Made by a program: the position numbers and the translations under genes. Shown here piece after piece: positions 1 to 6,220 of a stretch of DNA of 14,843 nt. The notes beneath the pieces were generated by a model. It was not told the DNA's origin. It saw nothing but the letters and a program-made list of their open reading frames with translations, and did no database searches. The stretch's first letter is position 1, and every line of letters begins with the position of its first letter. The stretch is from DASYSA01 sp036003885 (lineage in GTDB: Bacteria; Acidobacteriota; Blastocatellia; UBA7656), in the NCBI GenBank assembly GCA_036003885.1, contig DASYSA010000497.1, forward strand, positions 1 through 14,843, read 5' to 3'.

Positions 1-95
1 ACAGGTTAGTAGACTCGCTGTATGCCCTCGATGGCTTCATCGCGATGATTCTATCCCATTTTCCAGCAAGGAGAGAAGTGATGAGGGAAGTGCTG

Positions 96-156
96 AGCAC
101 TCAGCACTCAGCACTCAGGACTCAGCACTCAGCACTCAGCACTCAGCACTCAGCAC
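96..156. repeat. AGCACTC heptamer tandem array
   Basis: Eight full copies of the 7-bp unit AGCACTC run from 96 to 151. The fourth, at 117-123, reads AGGACTC. A partial copy AGCAC follows at 152-156. Just before the array GTGCT (90-94) faces AGCAC (96-100), giving a small dyad. The array ends two bases before the stop codon of the minus-strand response regulator, so it lies in the 3' flank of that gene. The unit is not a multiple of three and shifts reading frame at each copy, so reading frames through it (Ser-Thr-Gln-His-Ser-Ala) are artefacts. Bases 1-95 hold nothing I can assign. Confidence 0.95.
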
Positions 157-158
157 GA

Positions 159-1541
159 TCACTCCAGCTCGAGTTCCCTGATGCGGGTGAGGAGCGTCTT
201 ATAGCTGACGGCGAGCCGCTCGGCGGTGCGAGACTTGTTGTAACCGCACTCCTTCAATGTGGAGTCAATCTTGCGACGCTCGACCAATCGCTGAGCTCGG
301 CTGCTCACGTCGGAGAGCGTACCGCGCATGTCGAAGCCATCCAACAGTCCCGCCTGTTCCGCGACAGAATAGTCAAGAGGCGGGCTTACATTGAGATCGG
401 CAGGCGTGATGTCGAGGCCTCGGACCAGGATGCAGGCCCGTTCAATGCAGTTTTCCAGCTCCCGCACGTTGCCCGGCCAGTCATACTCCTCGAGGACCTG
501 CAGCGACTCCTCTGTCAATTTGAGAGGCGATCTTCTCAATTCGCGTCCGTACTTGCTCGCGAAGAACTCGGCAAGCTGCCGTATGTCGGATCGCCGTTCG
601 CGAAGAGCCGGAATGTACACGGGAAAGACCGCGAGGCGGAAATAGAGGTCCTCGCGAAACTGCCTGGCTGCGACGGCGGCCTTCAGGTCGCGATTGGTCG
701 CGGCGATGACTCGAGCATGAACCTCGATATCGGCCGAGCCTCCGAGCCGTGCTATCTTACGCTCTTCAAGCACGCGAAGCAGCTTGGACTGGACCAGGGG
801 AGCGATCTCGCTGATTTCGTCCAGGAAGATCGTACCCCGCGCCGCGAGCTCGAACTTGCCCACCCGGCGTTGATCCGCGCCGGTGTACGCCCCCTTCTCG
901 TGGCCGAAGAGTTCGTTCTCAATCAAGGTATCGGGTATAGCGGCGCAGTTGATGGCGACAAATGGTGCGGTGCGCCTCGGGCTAAGATGGTGTATGGCTC
1001 GCGCGAACAATTCCTTACCCGTGCCCGATTCGCCCAGTAAGAGCGCGGTTGTGGGAGTCCCGGCAACCTGCTGTATTTCGCGACCTACCTTCTGCATTGC
1101 GGGCGAGTCGCCGATGATGCGTGGAAATCCGTAGTGTCGCGCATACTCATCTCGAAGCAGTACGTTTTCTGCCCGAAGGCGGGCAGCCTCGAGCGCGCGC
1201 TGGACCAGGAGCAACAGGTGTCGACTGTCGACCGGTTTTTGCAGGAATTCGTAGGCTCCCTCTTTCATCGCCTGAACGGCTTCGTCGATTGTGCCATAGG
1301 CGGTTAACAGGATTACGGTGGCGTCGGGGTCAGCCGCTTTGGCTGCCCGCAAGACTTCCAACCCGTCGGCGCGCGGCATCTTGAGATCGGTTATGACAAG
1401 GTTGTAGCGCGAGTCGTTGAGCTTGCGCCGCGCCTCGGCGCCGTCAGTCGCCTCATCGACCGAGTATCCGGCGTTCTGCAAGGTCAACCTCAGCATCTGC
1501 CTGAGGCTTTCCTTGTCTTCGACCAGTAGTATCTCTGCCAT
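159..1541 (-). CDS. NtrC-family sigma-54-dependent response regulator
   Basis: A 460-residue transcription activator with the full NtrC layout. The receiver domain (about 1-120) has the acidic pair E8/D9, phospho-acceptor D52 in ITDLKMP, T80 and K102. The AAA+ sigma-54 interaction domain (about 140-375) has Walker A GESGTGKE at 170-177, the sigma-54 contact loop GAYTGA at 217-222 (Tyr for the usual Phe), Walker B GTIFLDE at 236-242, arginines in the FREDLYFRL segment near 295-303, and WPGNVREL at 355-362. A Fis-type helix-turn-helix occupies about 425-460. In this family phosphorylation drives ATPase assembly and open-complex formation by sigma-54 RNA polymerase. No cognate histidine kinase lies in the window. 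It is 123 bp downstream of the coiled-coil gene on the same strand and may be co-transcribed. The ATG at 1541 starts exactly at the receiver domain, although no good Shine-Dalgarno precedes it. Confidence 0.96.
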   Translation of the reverse strand: MAEILLVEDKESLRQMLRLTLQNAGYSVDEATDGAEARRKLNDSRYNLVITDLKMPRADGLEVLRAAKAADPDATVILLTAYGTIDEAVQAMKEGAYEFLQKPVDSRHLLLLVQRALEAARLRAENVLLRDEYARHYGFPRIIGDSPAMQKVGREIQQVAGTPTTALLLGESGTGKELFARAIHHLSPRRTAPFVAINCAAIPDTLIENELFGHEKGAYTGADQRRVGKFELAARGTIFLDEISEIAPLVQSKLLRVLEERKIARLGGSADIEVHARVIAATNRDLKAAVAARQFREDLYFRLAVFPVYIPALRERRSDIRQLAEFFASKYGRELRRSPLKLTEESLQVLEEYDWPGNVRELENCIERACILVRGLDITPADLNVSPPLDYSVAEQAGLLDGFDMRGTLSDVSSRAQRLVERRKIDSTLKECGYNKSRTAERLAVSYKTLLTRIRELELE

Positions 1542-1664
1542 GCGTGTTGGCTTGTCTGTTAGGGCGTCGGCTGCACAGTCGCGCTTGCGCTCCTCGGAAC
1601 CGTTAGCGCCGGCTTCGACCTGCTCAGGGCTGGAGGCTCATCTTACTGAGTGGGGACCCGGAAA

Positions 1665-2543
1665 TTATCTGAATACGCCTGGGGAGACGCCGGCTCGACG
1701 TGCTTCGTCCAGGAGCGCGTCCAAATCGCTTTGCGCCTTAGTTCGCGCATTGCGGGCTTGATCCAGTTTCTGCTGGGCTGCCTCCAACTCCTCCTGGACC
1801 TGCCCGGTTGAGAACCGGTCAGCGCTGTTATTGGTCAGGCGCGATCTCAAGTCACGTACCCTGAGATCGTACAGTTGCATTCCTCGTTCGGCATCCTGTA
1901 CGGCCTCGTTGAGCTTGGCGAACCTGGTTTTGTAGTAGTCCTCGTTCGGACCCCCGCCGTCCGCGACCGGCTTCGGGCCTTCGGCCTCGGTGAACCCCTT
2001 TCCCTTTGCCTGGCCGAGCGCTTCCTGGAGTTCCGCCTCGGCAGCACGCGCTTCGGCGCGCAGCTCTTTCAGGCGCTGTCCCATCTGCTCGAGTTCGGCT
2101 GCGGTCTGGTTTCGATCTTTTGGTGTTCCACCCGAATTTCCAAGACGATTGCGAAGCTCATTGACGCGCAGTTCACCCTCCTCCGCGGTACGTTGAGCCG
2201 CCTTCGCCTTCGCGCGGGCTTTCTCTACGCGGTCGCGCCAGGCAGCCTCAGCAGGGTCAGCCTTGTCGCCGGCCCCAGCTTTAGTCCCTGCGGCAGTTGC
2301 CGCCGGTTTGTCTGTGTCTCCAGCTTTCTTACCTTCAGCGCCTGCCCTCGCCCCTTCCACAACCTCAACTTGTGGTCTTTCGCGAACCACATCATCAGTG
2401 GTCAGCACAGGAACTCTTTTCTTGGCTTGAGCCTGCTGACCAAAGGCTGGAGATGAGAACAAGAAGCACAGCGCGAGGGAACAAGCTATTGGATGACAGC
2501 AGCGCGTGACGACCGTCAGGGCAAACGACCGATAGCTCTTCAT
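1665..2543 (-). CDS. Secreted coiled-coil protein with internal duplication, function unknown
   Basis: A 292-residue protein with an N-terminal signal sequence: a basic start, a hydrophobic core at about 17-31, and likely cleavage after SPAFG. A Lys/Ala/Gly-rich linker at about 60-100 follows, then two long alpha-helical segments rich in Glu, Arg, Ala and Gln. The segments are repeats of each other: residues about 101-184 and 203-288 share an aromatic-x-x-R start, ELRVNELRNRL versus YDLRVRDLRSRL, and AELEQMGQRL versus EELEAAQQKL. This suggests a periplasmic or envelope coiled-coil hairpin or dimer. The ATG has GGAG about 9 bases upstream. It sits directly upstream of the sigma-54 regulator on the same strand and diverges from the acyltransferase across a 163-bp gap. 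I do not recognise a named family; Lys/Ala-rich stretches make distant matches unreliable. Confidence 0.88.
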   Translation of the reverse strand: MKSYRSFALTVVTRCCHPIACSLALCFLFSSPAFGQQAQAKKRVPVLTTDDVVRERPQVEVVEGARAGAEGKKAGDTDKPAATAAGTKAGAGDKADPAEAAWRDRVEKARAKAKAAQRTAEEGELRVNELRNRLGNSGGTPKDRNQTAAELEQMGQRLKELRAEARAAEAELQEALGQAKGKGFTEAEGPKPVADGGGPNEDYYKTRFAKLNEAVQDAERGMQLYDLRVRDLRSRLTNNSADRFSTGQVQEELEAAQQKLDQARNARTKAQSDLDALLDEARRAGVSPGVFR

Positions 2544-2598
2544 AATGAGTCTCCGAATCTACTTTGGGTGGTTAACACGACAGGGGCAAACTGCCGTC

Positions 2599-2627
2599 AG
2601 AATACCCCATTAGCTGGTTCCGCGCAA
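2599..2627 (-). promoter_or_regulatory. Possible promoter of the coiled-coil gene
   Basis: Read on the minus strand, TTGCGC (2627-2622) is followed after 17 bases by TATTCT (2604-2599). This lies about 55 bases upstream of the ATG at 2543. Agreement with consensus is only moderate (3/6 and 4/6), but no better pair was seen in this divergent gap. No sigma-54 type GG-N10-GC element was found there. Confidence 0.3.
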
Positions 2628-2671
2628 TAGTCTTCTCTACCGAAGAGGCGCACCGCTCTTCAACCTCAAAA

Positions 2672-2701
2672 TTGACAAGGCTCGGCCACGAATGTTAGTT
2701 T
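2672..2701 (+). promoter_or_regulatory. Promoter -35 element placed for a leaderless acyltransferase transcript
   Basis: A perfect TTGACA lies at 2672-2677. The -10 region is weak; with an 18-base spacer the hexamer is TAGTTT at 2696-2701. Counting from the -35 element, transcription would begin close to 2707, the GTG start codon. No Shine-Dalgarno precedes that codon, which fits a leaderless transcript. Confidence 0.4.
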
Positions 2702-2706
2702 GAGCC

Positions 2707-3687
2707 GTGTCCACCCGCAGTAGAAGCGTCGTTCGCAATGTCGTTGAGTTCCTGCCTGCCTGGGCCTTACTCAAGTCGCTGGGATTGCTGCCGCGCGGAG
2801 CGGCAATCTTCCTTGGAAGGCTGATTGCGCGTTCCTGCTATCATCTCCACCGAAGGCTGACGAACACGGGCGACAGGAACCTGGCCATGGCGTTGCCTGA
2901 ATTGAGCGCCGATGAACGCCGCGCGGTTGTGAAGCGGGTGTTTGACAATCTCGGCCGACAACTCGGCGAGTTTTCCCAATTCCCAAAGATCACGAGTCAA
3001 AACATAGACCGGCTGGTTGTCTACGATGGGTTCGAGAACTACAAGGCGGCTTCTGACAAGATGAAGGGGGTCTTGTTGCTGACCGGACACATGGGTGCCT
3101 GGGAGCTTTGTGCGTTTGCGCATGGAATCTACGGACACCCGCTCAGCTTCCTGGTTCGTCCGCTGGACAACCCGCTTCTGGACCGCTTGATCGATGGGTA
3201 CCGCCAGTTATCGGGAAACGGCACTATAGATAAGAACAACAGCGTGAGACAGGTGCTCAGAGCGCTCAAGCGCAATGAGCAGGTCGGCGTGTTGATCGAC
3301 GTCAATGTGTTGGCTGATCAAGGGGTGTTCTGCGATTTCTTTGGAGTCCCGGCATGCTCGACAACGGGGCTTGCGATCTTCGCCCTTCGCAGTGGCGCGC
3401 CGGTCGTTCCGGGCTTTCTGATCTGGGACGAGGCACTGGGAAAGCACCGGCTTCGGTTTGAACCGGAGATACAGCTGGTCAGGACCGGCGACTTCAGGGA
3501 GGAGACCATCCTGAACACAGCGCGCTTCACGAAAGCGATTGAGGAGCAGGTGCGCCGCCATCCGGATCAATGGCTTTGGATTCACAAACGATGGCACACT
3601 CGACCTGAAGGGGAACCCACCCTGTACGCTCCAGTCGGAGCGACTCACCCGACGACGTCTTCACCCAAGGTACAGGCGGAAGTCTAA
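2707..3687 (+). CDS. LpxL/HtrB-like lysophospholipid (lipid A) acyltransferase
   Basis: A 326-residue member of the LpxL/LpxM/HtrB acyltransferase family, which transfers acyl chains to lipid A precursors or related lipids at the inner membrane. The catalytic HX4E motif is visible as HMGAWE (H128, E133) after the GVLLLTG strand. The downstream pattern DVNVLADQGVFCDFFG, then GLAIFALRSGAPVVP, and the C-terminal DQWLWIHKRWHTRP ending are typical. The hydrophobic N-terminal part (about 13-45) would anchor it to the membrane. Length is near the usual 290-320. The start is GTG; an upstream ATG at 2692 runs straight into a stop, so GTG 2707 is the plausible choice. Whether the acceptor is lipid A or another lipid, such as an ornithine or phosphatidylinositol-type lipid, cannot be told from sequence. 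It stands alone on its strand and ends at an inverted heptamer array. Confidence 0.93.
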   Translation: MSTRSRSVVRNVVEFLPAWALLKSLGLLPRGAAIFLGRLIARSCYHLHRRLTNTGDRNLAMALPELSADERRAVVKRVFDNLGRQLGEFSQFPKITSQNIDRLVVYDGFENYKAASDKMKGVLLLTGHMGAWELCAFAHGIYGHPLSFLVRPLDNPLLDRLIDGYRQLSGNGTIDKNNSVRQVLRALKRNEQVGVLIDVNVLADQGVFCDFFGVPACSTTGLAIFALRSGAPVVPGFLIWDEALGKHRLRFEPEIQLVRTGDFREETILNTARFTKAIEEQVRRHPDQWLWIHKRWHTRPEGEPTLYAPVGATHPTTSSPKVQAEV

Positions 3688-3690
3688 TAC

Positions 3691-3807
3691 AAAACGTTTC
3701 ACGTTTTGCGTTCCGCGTTCCGCGTTTCGCGTTCCGCGTTCCCGTTTCTAGTTGGTTGGCAAGTCGTCAAGTCTGGTAACGCGGAACGCGGAACGCGAAA
3801 CGTTTTT
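3691..3807. repeat. Inverted heptamer array 1 (GCGTTCC/GCGTTTC)
   Basis: The left arm (3694-3742) has seven 7-bp units: ACGTTTC, ACGTTTT, GCGTTCC, GCGTTCC, GCGTTTC, GCGTTCC, GCGTTCC. The right arm (3781-3801) has the complement: GCGGAAC, GCGGAAC, GCGAAAC, then GTTTTT. About 38 bp separate the arms. Two left-arm registers can pair with the right arm, so alternative stem-loops of more than 20 bp are possible. The array lies between converging genes and could help end transcription on both strands. Confidence 0.92.
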
Positions 3808-3821
3808 ACCTTGAGAGAAAG

Positions 3822-3846
3822 AAAAAGGGGATGGTCACCCATCCCC
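3822..3846 (-). terminator. Intrinsic terminator of the Lys-rich small gene
   Basis: On the minus strand, GGGGATGG, loop GTGA and CCATCCCC form a perfect 8-bp stem (3846-3827). Five T residues (complement of A at 3826-3822) follow, and the sequence continues pyrimidine-rich. It lies 42 bases past the stop codon of the 32-codon gene. Confidence 0.88.
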
Positions 3847-3888
3847 GCGTTCTCACACAGAGAACCCCCGTTTTGCGTAGCGGCAGTA

Positions 3889-3987
3889 TTATCTGCCTTT
3901 CTTTCCGCCCTTCTTGGCGCCGGCCTTCTTGGCTCCGCCTTTTTTGGGAGCAGCTTTCTTAGCCGTGCTTTTCTTTGCAGTTGCCAT
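3889..3987 (-). CDS. 32-residue Lys-Lys pentad-repeat (histone-tail-like) protein
   Basis: A very small, extremely basic protein of 32 residues. After Met it reads as pentads ATAKK, STAKK, AAPKK, GGAKK, AGAKK and then GGKKGR. Lys-Lys pairs therefore fall at 5-6, 10-11, 15-16, 20-21, 25-26 and 29-30, with no acidic or aromatic residue. This composition resembles the C-terminal tails of eukaryotic histone H1 and of bacterial H1-like proteins (Hc1/Hc2, AlgP). Binding to DNA, RNA or another polyanion is therefore a reasonable inference, not a demonstrated fact. Evidence that it is real: AAAGGAG at 4005-3999 (11 bases from ATG), a near-consensus promoter at 4119-4091 and an intrinsic terminator at 3846-3822. 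An alternative is a ribosome-associated or RNA-binding peptide. The stop is TAA at 3891-3889. Confidence 0.8.
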   Translation of the reverse strand: MATAKKSTAKKAAPKKGGAKKAGAKKGGKKGR

Positions 3988-4024
3988 AGTGGGTACTTCT
4001 CCTTTCGTTAGATTTTGATCCCCC

Positions 4025-4061
4025 ATACACAAGATGATGTAGCGTTTCTACTCTTGTGTAC
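4025..4061. promoter_or_regulatory. Perfect operator-like dyad in the 5' leader of the Lys-rich gene
   Basis: TACACAAGA (4026-4034) and TCTTGTGTA (4052-4060) form a 9/9 inverted repeat with a 17-base gap. It lies downstream of the predicted start point, inside the leader. The same half-site recurs in the dyad at 4073-4095. It could bind a dimeric regulator as DNA or fold as an RNA hairpin in the leader. Confidence 0.6.
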
Positions 4062-4072
4062 TAGATTCAATG

Positions 4073-4095
4073 ATACACAACATATAGTTGTATAT
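4073..4095. promoter_or_regulatory. Operator-like dyad over the -10 and start point of the Lys-rich gene
   Basis: ATACACAAC (4073-4081), five bases, then GTTGTATAT (4087-4095) match in 8 of 9 pairs. The centre, 4084, coincides with the predicted transcription start, and the right arm overlaps the -10 hexamer. A protein bound here would be expected to block transcription. Confidence 0.5.
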
Positions 4096-4119
4096 ATTTG
4101 CTTCGTACATTCTTGTCAA
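4091..4119 (-). promoter_or_regulatory. Near-consensus sigma-70-type promoter of the Lys-rich gene
   Basis: On the minus strand, a perfect TTGACA (4119-4114) is followed after exactly 17 bases by TATATA (4096-4091). Predicted start is about 4084, giving a leader of about 97 bases to the ATG at 3987. The region is clearly AT-richer than its surroundings. Confidence 0.7.
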
Positions 4120-4423
4120 CGTTTTTTTTCGATGAGCGTCTCAATAAATGGCTCCTCCGATACTCGCATCGCAAAAACGGCTGCCAGAGCCTATTTCACG
4201 TTGCCATCCAGACACTGACACTGATATGCGTGCCGGACAGCTGCGAGCTCCCCATGCCCCCCATCGGCGTCCTTGATGCAAAAGTGAGAAACCCAAAACT
4301 GGCTCGTGGAGCCTGTTTCAAGGGCGGAGCCTTGAAACAGGCTACCGCGGCCTATTTCAAGGCTCGTCTCGAAATCGGCTCCCGAGGCAAGTTTTGCGGC
4401 GTGTTGCGCAGCGCTTCGCTCAA
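4120..4423. other. Intergenic region with short repeats, no supported gene
   Basis: This stretch separates the Lys-rich unit from the PHP gene. It begins with a T-run near 4121-4129, then mixed sequence containing GCCTATTTCA at 4189-4198 and again at 4350-4359, both related to the arms of the hairpin at 4310-4343. A 109-codon open frame crosses it on the plus strand, but it has no Shine-Dalgarno, starts inside the minus-strand promoter and shows no protein-like pattern, so I do not call it. Confidence 0.6.
4310..4343. repeat. Perfect 14-bp inverted repeat (hairpin)
   Basis: AGCCTGTTTCAAGG (4310-4323) and CCTTGAAACAGGCT (4330-4343) are exact reverse complements separated by GCGGAG. No T-run follows on either strand, so it is not a classical terminator. 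A partial third copy, GCCTATTTCAAGG, lies at 4350-4362. Confidence 0.9.
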
Positions 4424-4451
4424 TTGACTTGAGGAGTCTTCGGCCGATAAT
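4424..4451 (+). promoter_or_regulatory. Promoter of PHP-deoC, positioned for a leaderless transcript
   Basis: TTGACT (4424-4429; 5/6) and GATAAT (4446-4451; 5/6) are 16 bases apart. Transcription would begin about 7 bases after the -10, at 4458-4460, directly at the ATG at 4461. No Shine-Dalgarno could fit, so the PHP message is probably leaderless or nearly so. Confidence 0.65.
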
Positions 4452-4460
4452 ATCGTCGCG

Positions 4461-5321
4461 ATGTTACCGCGATCGATCGATCTTCATACTCACACAACGC
4501 ACTCCGACGGCAGCGACACTCCCGAGGAACTCGTAGGCAAGGCCGCTCGAGCTGGAGCCGTCGCGCTCGCAATCACGGATCACGATACCGTCTCCGGACT
4601 CGCAGAAGGAAGAAGAGCTGCGCGCCAACTCGGAGTTGAGTTTGTAGACGGTATTGAAATCAGCGCCGAGTTTTCGCCGGGCACCATGCACCTCCTCGGT
4701 TACTGCATCGACGGCGCACTAATCGAGTCCGACCTCGTCAAGTTGAAACAGGCACGCGACCAGCGAAACCCGCAGATCGCGACGCGACTGCAGGAGCTGG
4801 GCATGGATATCCCCTATCAGGAAGTGCAGGCTCTCGCAGGTGGTGAGATGGTTGGCCGCCCACACTTCGCGCGATTGATGGTCCAGAAGGGATACGTCGC
4901 TAGCATTCAGGATGCTTTCAACCGCTTCCTCGCGAAAGGAACGCCCGCCTACGTCGAAAAGCTGCGCCTCTCTCCAGACAGCGCGATCGATCTCATACAC
5001 CGCGCAGGCGGGGTTGCGGTTCTGGCTCACCCTTATCAATTGAAGCTGGCTTCCCTCGACGCGGTAGACGACCTGGCTGCTGAGCTTGCCGGATCAGGAC
5101 TGGATGGCATCGAAGCCGTCTACAGCCGCCACAGCGAAGAAGAGCGAAGCGCCTATGGGGAGATCGCCCGCCGGCACGAACTCCTGATAACCGGCGGCAG
5201 CGACTATCACGGGACCTATAAGCCCGACCTGAGCCTGGTGATAGGCAAAGGCGATCTGGAAGTCCCCTATCGGATCCTTGAAGAGATCAAGGCGCGCGCG
5301 CTCTCGATCAAGGCGCAGTGA
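4461..5321 (+). CDS. PHP-domain phosphoesterase (YciV/TrpH-like)
   Basis: A 286-residue PHP-family metal-dependent phosphoesterase. The metal-binding motifs are visible in order: DLHTHTTHSDGSDTPEEL near the N terminus, ITDHDTVSG at about 39-47, GIEISAE at about 64-70, GRPHFARL at about 131-138, VLAHPY at about 188-193 and GGSDYHG near 244-250. This pattern and length match the YciV/RNase AM and nucleoside 3',5'-bisphosphate phosphatase group, whose members release mononucleotides from short RNA 5' ends or dephosphorylate pAp-like compounds. The exact substrate cannot be read from sequence. The stop codon TGA (5319-5321) overlaps a possible GTG start of deoC, so the two are very probably one transcript. 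ATG at 4461 is chosen because the PHP motif begins a few residues later and the promoter ends just upstream. Confidence 0.92.
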   Translation: MLPRSIDLHTHTTHSDGSDTPEELVGKAARAGAVALAITDHDTVSGLAEGRRAARQLGVEFVDGIEISAEFSPGTMHLLGYCIDGALIESDLVKLKQARDQRNPQIATRLQELGMDIPYQEVQALAGGEMVGRPHFARLMVQKGYVASIQDAFNRFLAKGTPAYVEKLRLSPDSAIDLIHRAGGVAVLAHPYQLKLASLDAVDDLAAELAGSGLDGIEAVYSRHSEEERSAYGEIARRHELLITGGSDYHGTYKPDLSLVIGKGDLEVPYRILEEIKARALSIKAQ

Positions 5322-6220
5322 CAACAGGTATGCAGAACGACTTGAACATAGAAGAACTGGTCTCTCAGATCACCGATGTAATCCTGTCGCGCCTCGGTGC
5401 GGCCTCGAGCGCCAGCGAATGCGATCTTCATCATGATGAGTGCTTCGTCAAATGCCCGGAGCGCATGGCCTCGATCATCGCCAGCGGCGGCGTCCGATTC
5501 GGGCTCACGGGGGCTGAAAGCGAAGCGGCCCGGCAGGTGGCCCGCTACATCGACCACACTCTGCTCAAGCCCGAAGCGACTCGTGACGAGATACTCAAAC
5601 TGTGCGAAGAAGGAGCCAGATACGGATTCGCCTCGGTCTGCATAAACCCGATGTGGGTGCGCGAGGCGGCGTGCGCTCTCCGCGGAAGCGGGGTGAAGGT
5701 TTGCACCGTCATAGGCTTTCCGCTGGGCGCGAACGCACCCGACGTTAAGGCTTTTGAGTCGAGACGCGCAATCTTCGATGGCGCAAGCGAACTGGACATG
5801 GTCATAAATGTCGGAGCGCTCAAATCGGCCGACTACGCTCTTGTGACACGCGATATTGAAGGCGTGGTAGAAGTCGCTCACGAAGCAGGAGGCCTGGCAA
5901 AGGTGATCCTCGAGACCGCACTGCTCACGGATGAGGAGAAGGTCACCGCGTGCACGCTTGCTAAGGACGCCGGCGCGGACTTCGTCAAGACGTCGACCGG
6001 GTTCAGCAAGGGCGGCGCTACGGCCGCGGATATCGCTTTGATGCGAAGAGTAGTCGGAGGCGACGTAGGAGTAAAAGCATCAGGCGGCGTCAGAGACTTG
6101 AAGCAAGCCCAGGAGATGATCCGCGCGGGAGCAACCCGCATTGGAGCCAGCGTCGGAGTGAAAATCGTACAGGAGGCCGCGGGTCAACCCGTCAACGGCC
6201 ATTCGGGTCAGGGGTACTGA
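5318..6220 (+). CDS. deoC: Deoxyribose-phosphate aldolase with N-terminal extension
   Basis: A class I aldolase that reversibly splits 2-deoxyribose 5-phosphate into glyceraldehyde 3-phosphate and acetaldehyde. The core domain runs from about residue 76 (YIDHTLLKP) to 284. Catalytic residues by comparison with E. coli DeoC: D160 in ELDMVINVG, Schiff-base K195 in LAKVILET and K224 in FVKTSTGF; GVKASGGVR and RIGAS complete the phosphate-binding end. About 70 residues precede the core: an amphipathic helix (IEELVSQITDVILSRLG), a variable linker, and a Cys-containing segment (C35, C42, C46) with a CPER motif. The start is uncertain: GTG 5318 overlaps the PHP stop, while in-frame ATG 5330 would remove four residues. 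It is probably translationally coupled to PHP and converges on fabH with a 10-bp gap. A role in deoxynucleoside salvage is likely; microcompartment use is only suggested by the extension. Confidence 0.94.
   Translation: MTTGMQNDLNIEELVSQITDVILSRLGAASSASECDLHHDECFVKCPERMASIIASGGVRFGLTGAESEAARQVARYIDHTLLKPEATRDEILKLCEEGARYGFASVCINPMWVREAACALRGSGVKVCTVIGFPLGANAPDVKAFESRRAIFDGASELDMVINVGALKSADYALVTRDIEGVVEVAHEAGGLAKVILETALLTDEEKVTACTLAKDAGADFVKTSTGFSKGGATAADIALMRRVVGGDVGVKASGGVRDLKQAQEMIRAGATRIGASVGVKIVQEAAGQPVNGHSGQGY

Noticed and set aside
2..40. Start of a minus-strand gene (ATG at 40) leaving the window
   Set aside because: Only 13 codons are visible, with no Shine-Dalgarno and no recognisable product.
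45..1040. Long plus-strand open frame through the AGCACTC array and the regulator
   Set aside because: It is the antisense shadow of a clear NtrC regulator, and its N-terminal Ser-Thr-Gln-His repeats come from the tandem array.
2544..2706. Sigma-54 promoter controlled by the adjacent NtrC-type regulator
   Set aside because: No GG-N10-GC element with the TGGCAC/TTGC context was found on either strand; the nearest candidate has the wrong spacing and lacks the GC.
3706..4011. 101-codon plus-strand frame over heptamer array 1 and the Lys-rich gene
   Set aside because: Its Phe/Ser/Leu-rich product is the complement of Lys codons and repeats; the minus strand carries the coherent signals.
4098..4427. 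109-codon plus-strand frame before the PHP gene
   Set aside because: It starts inside the minus-strand promoter, has no Shine-Dalgarno, crosses the hairpin repeats and has no family-like pattern.
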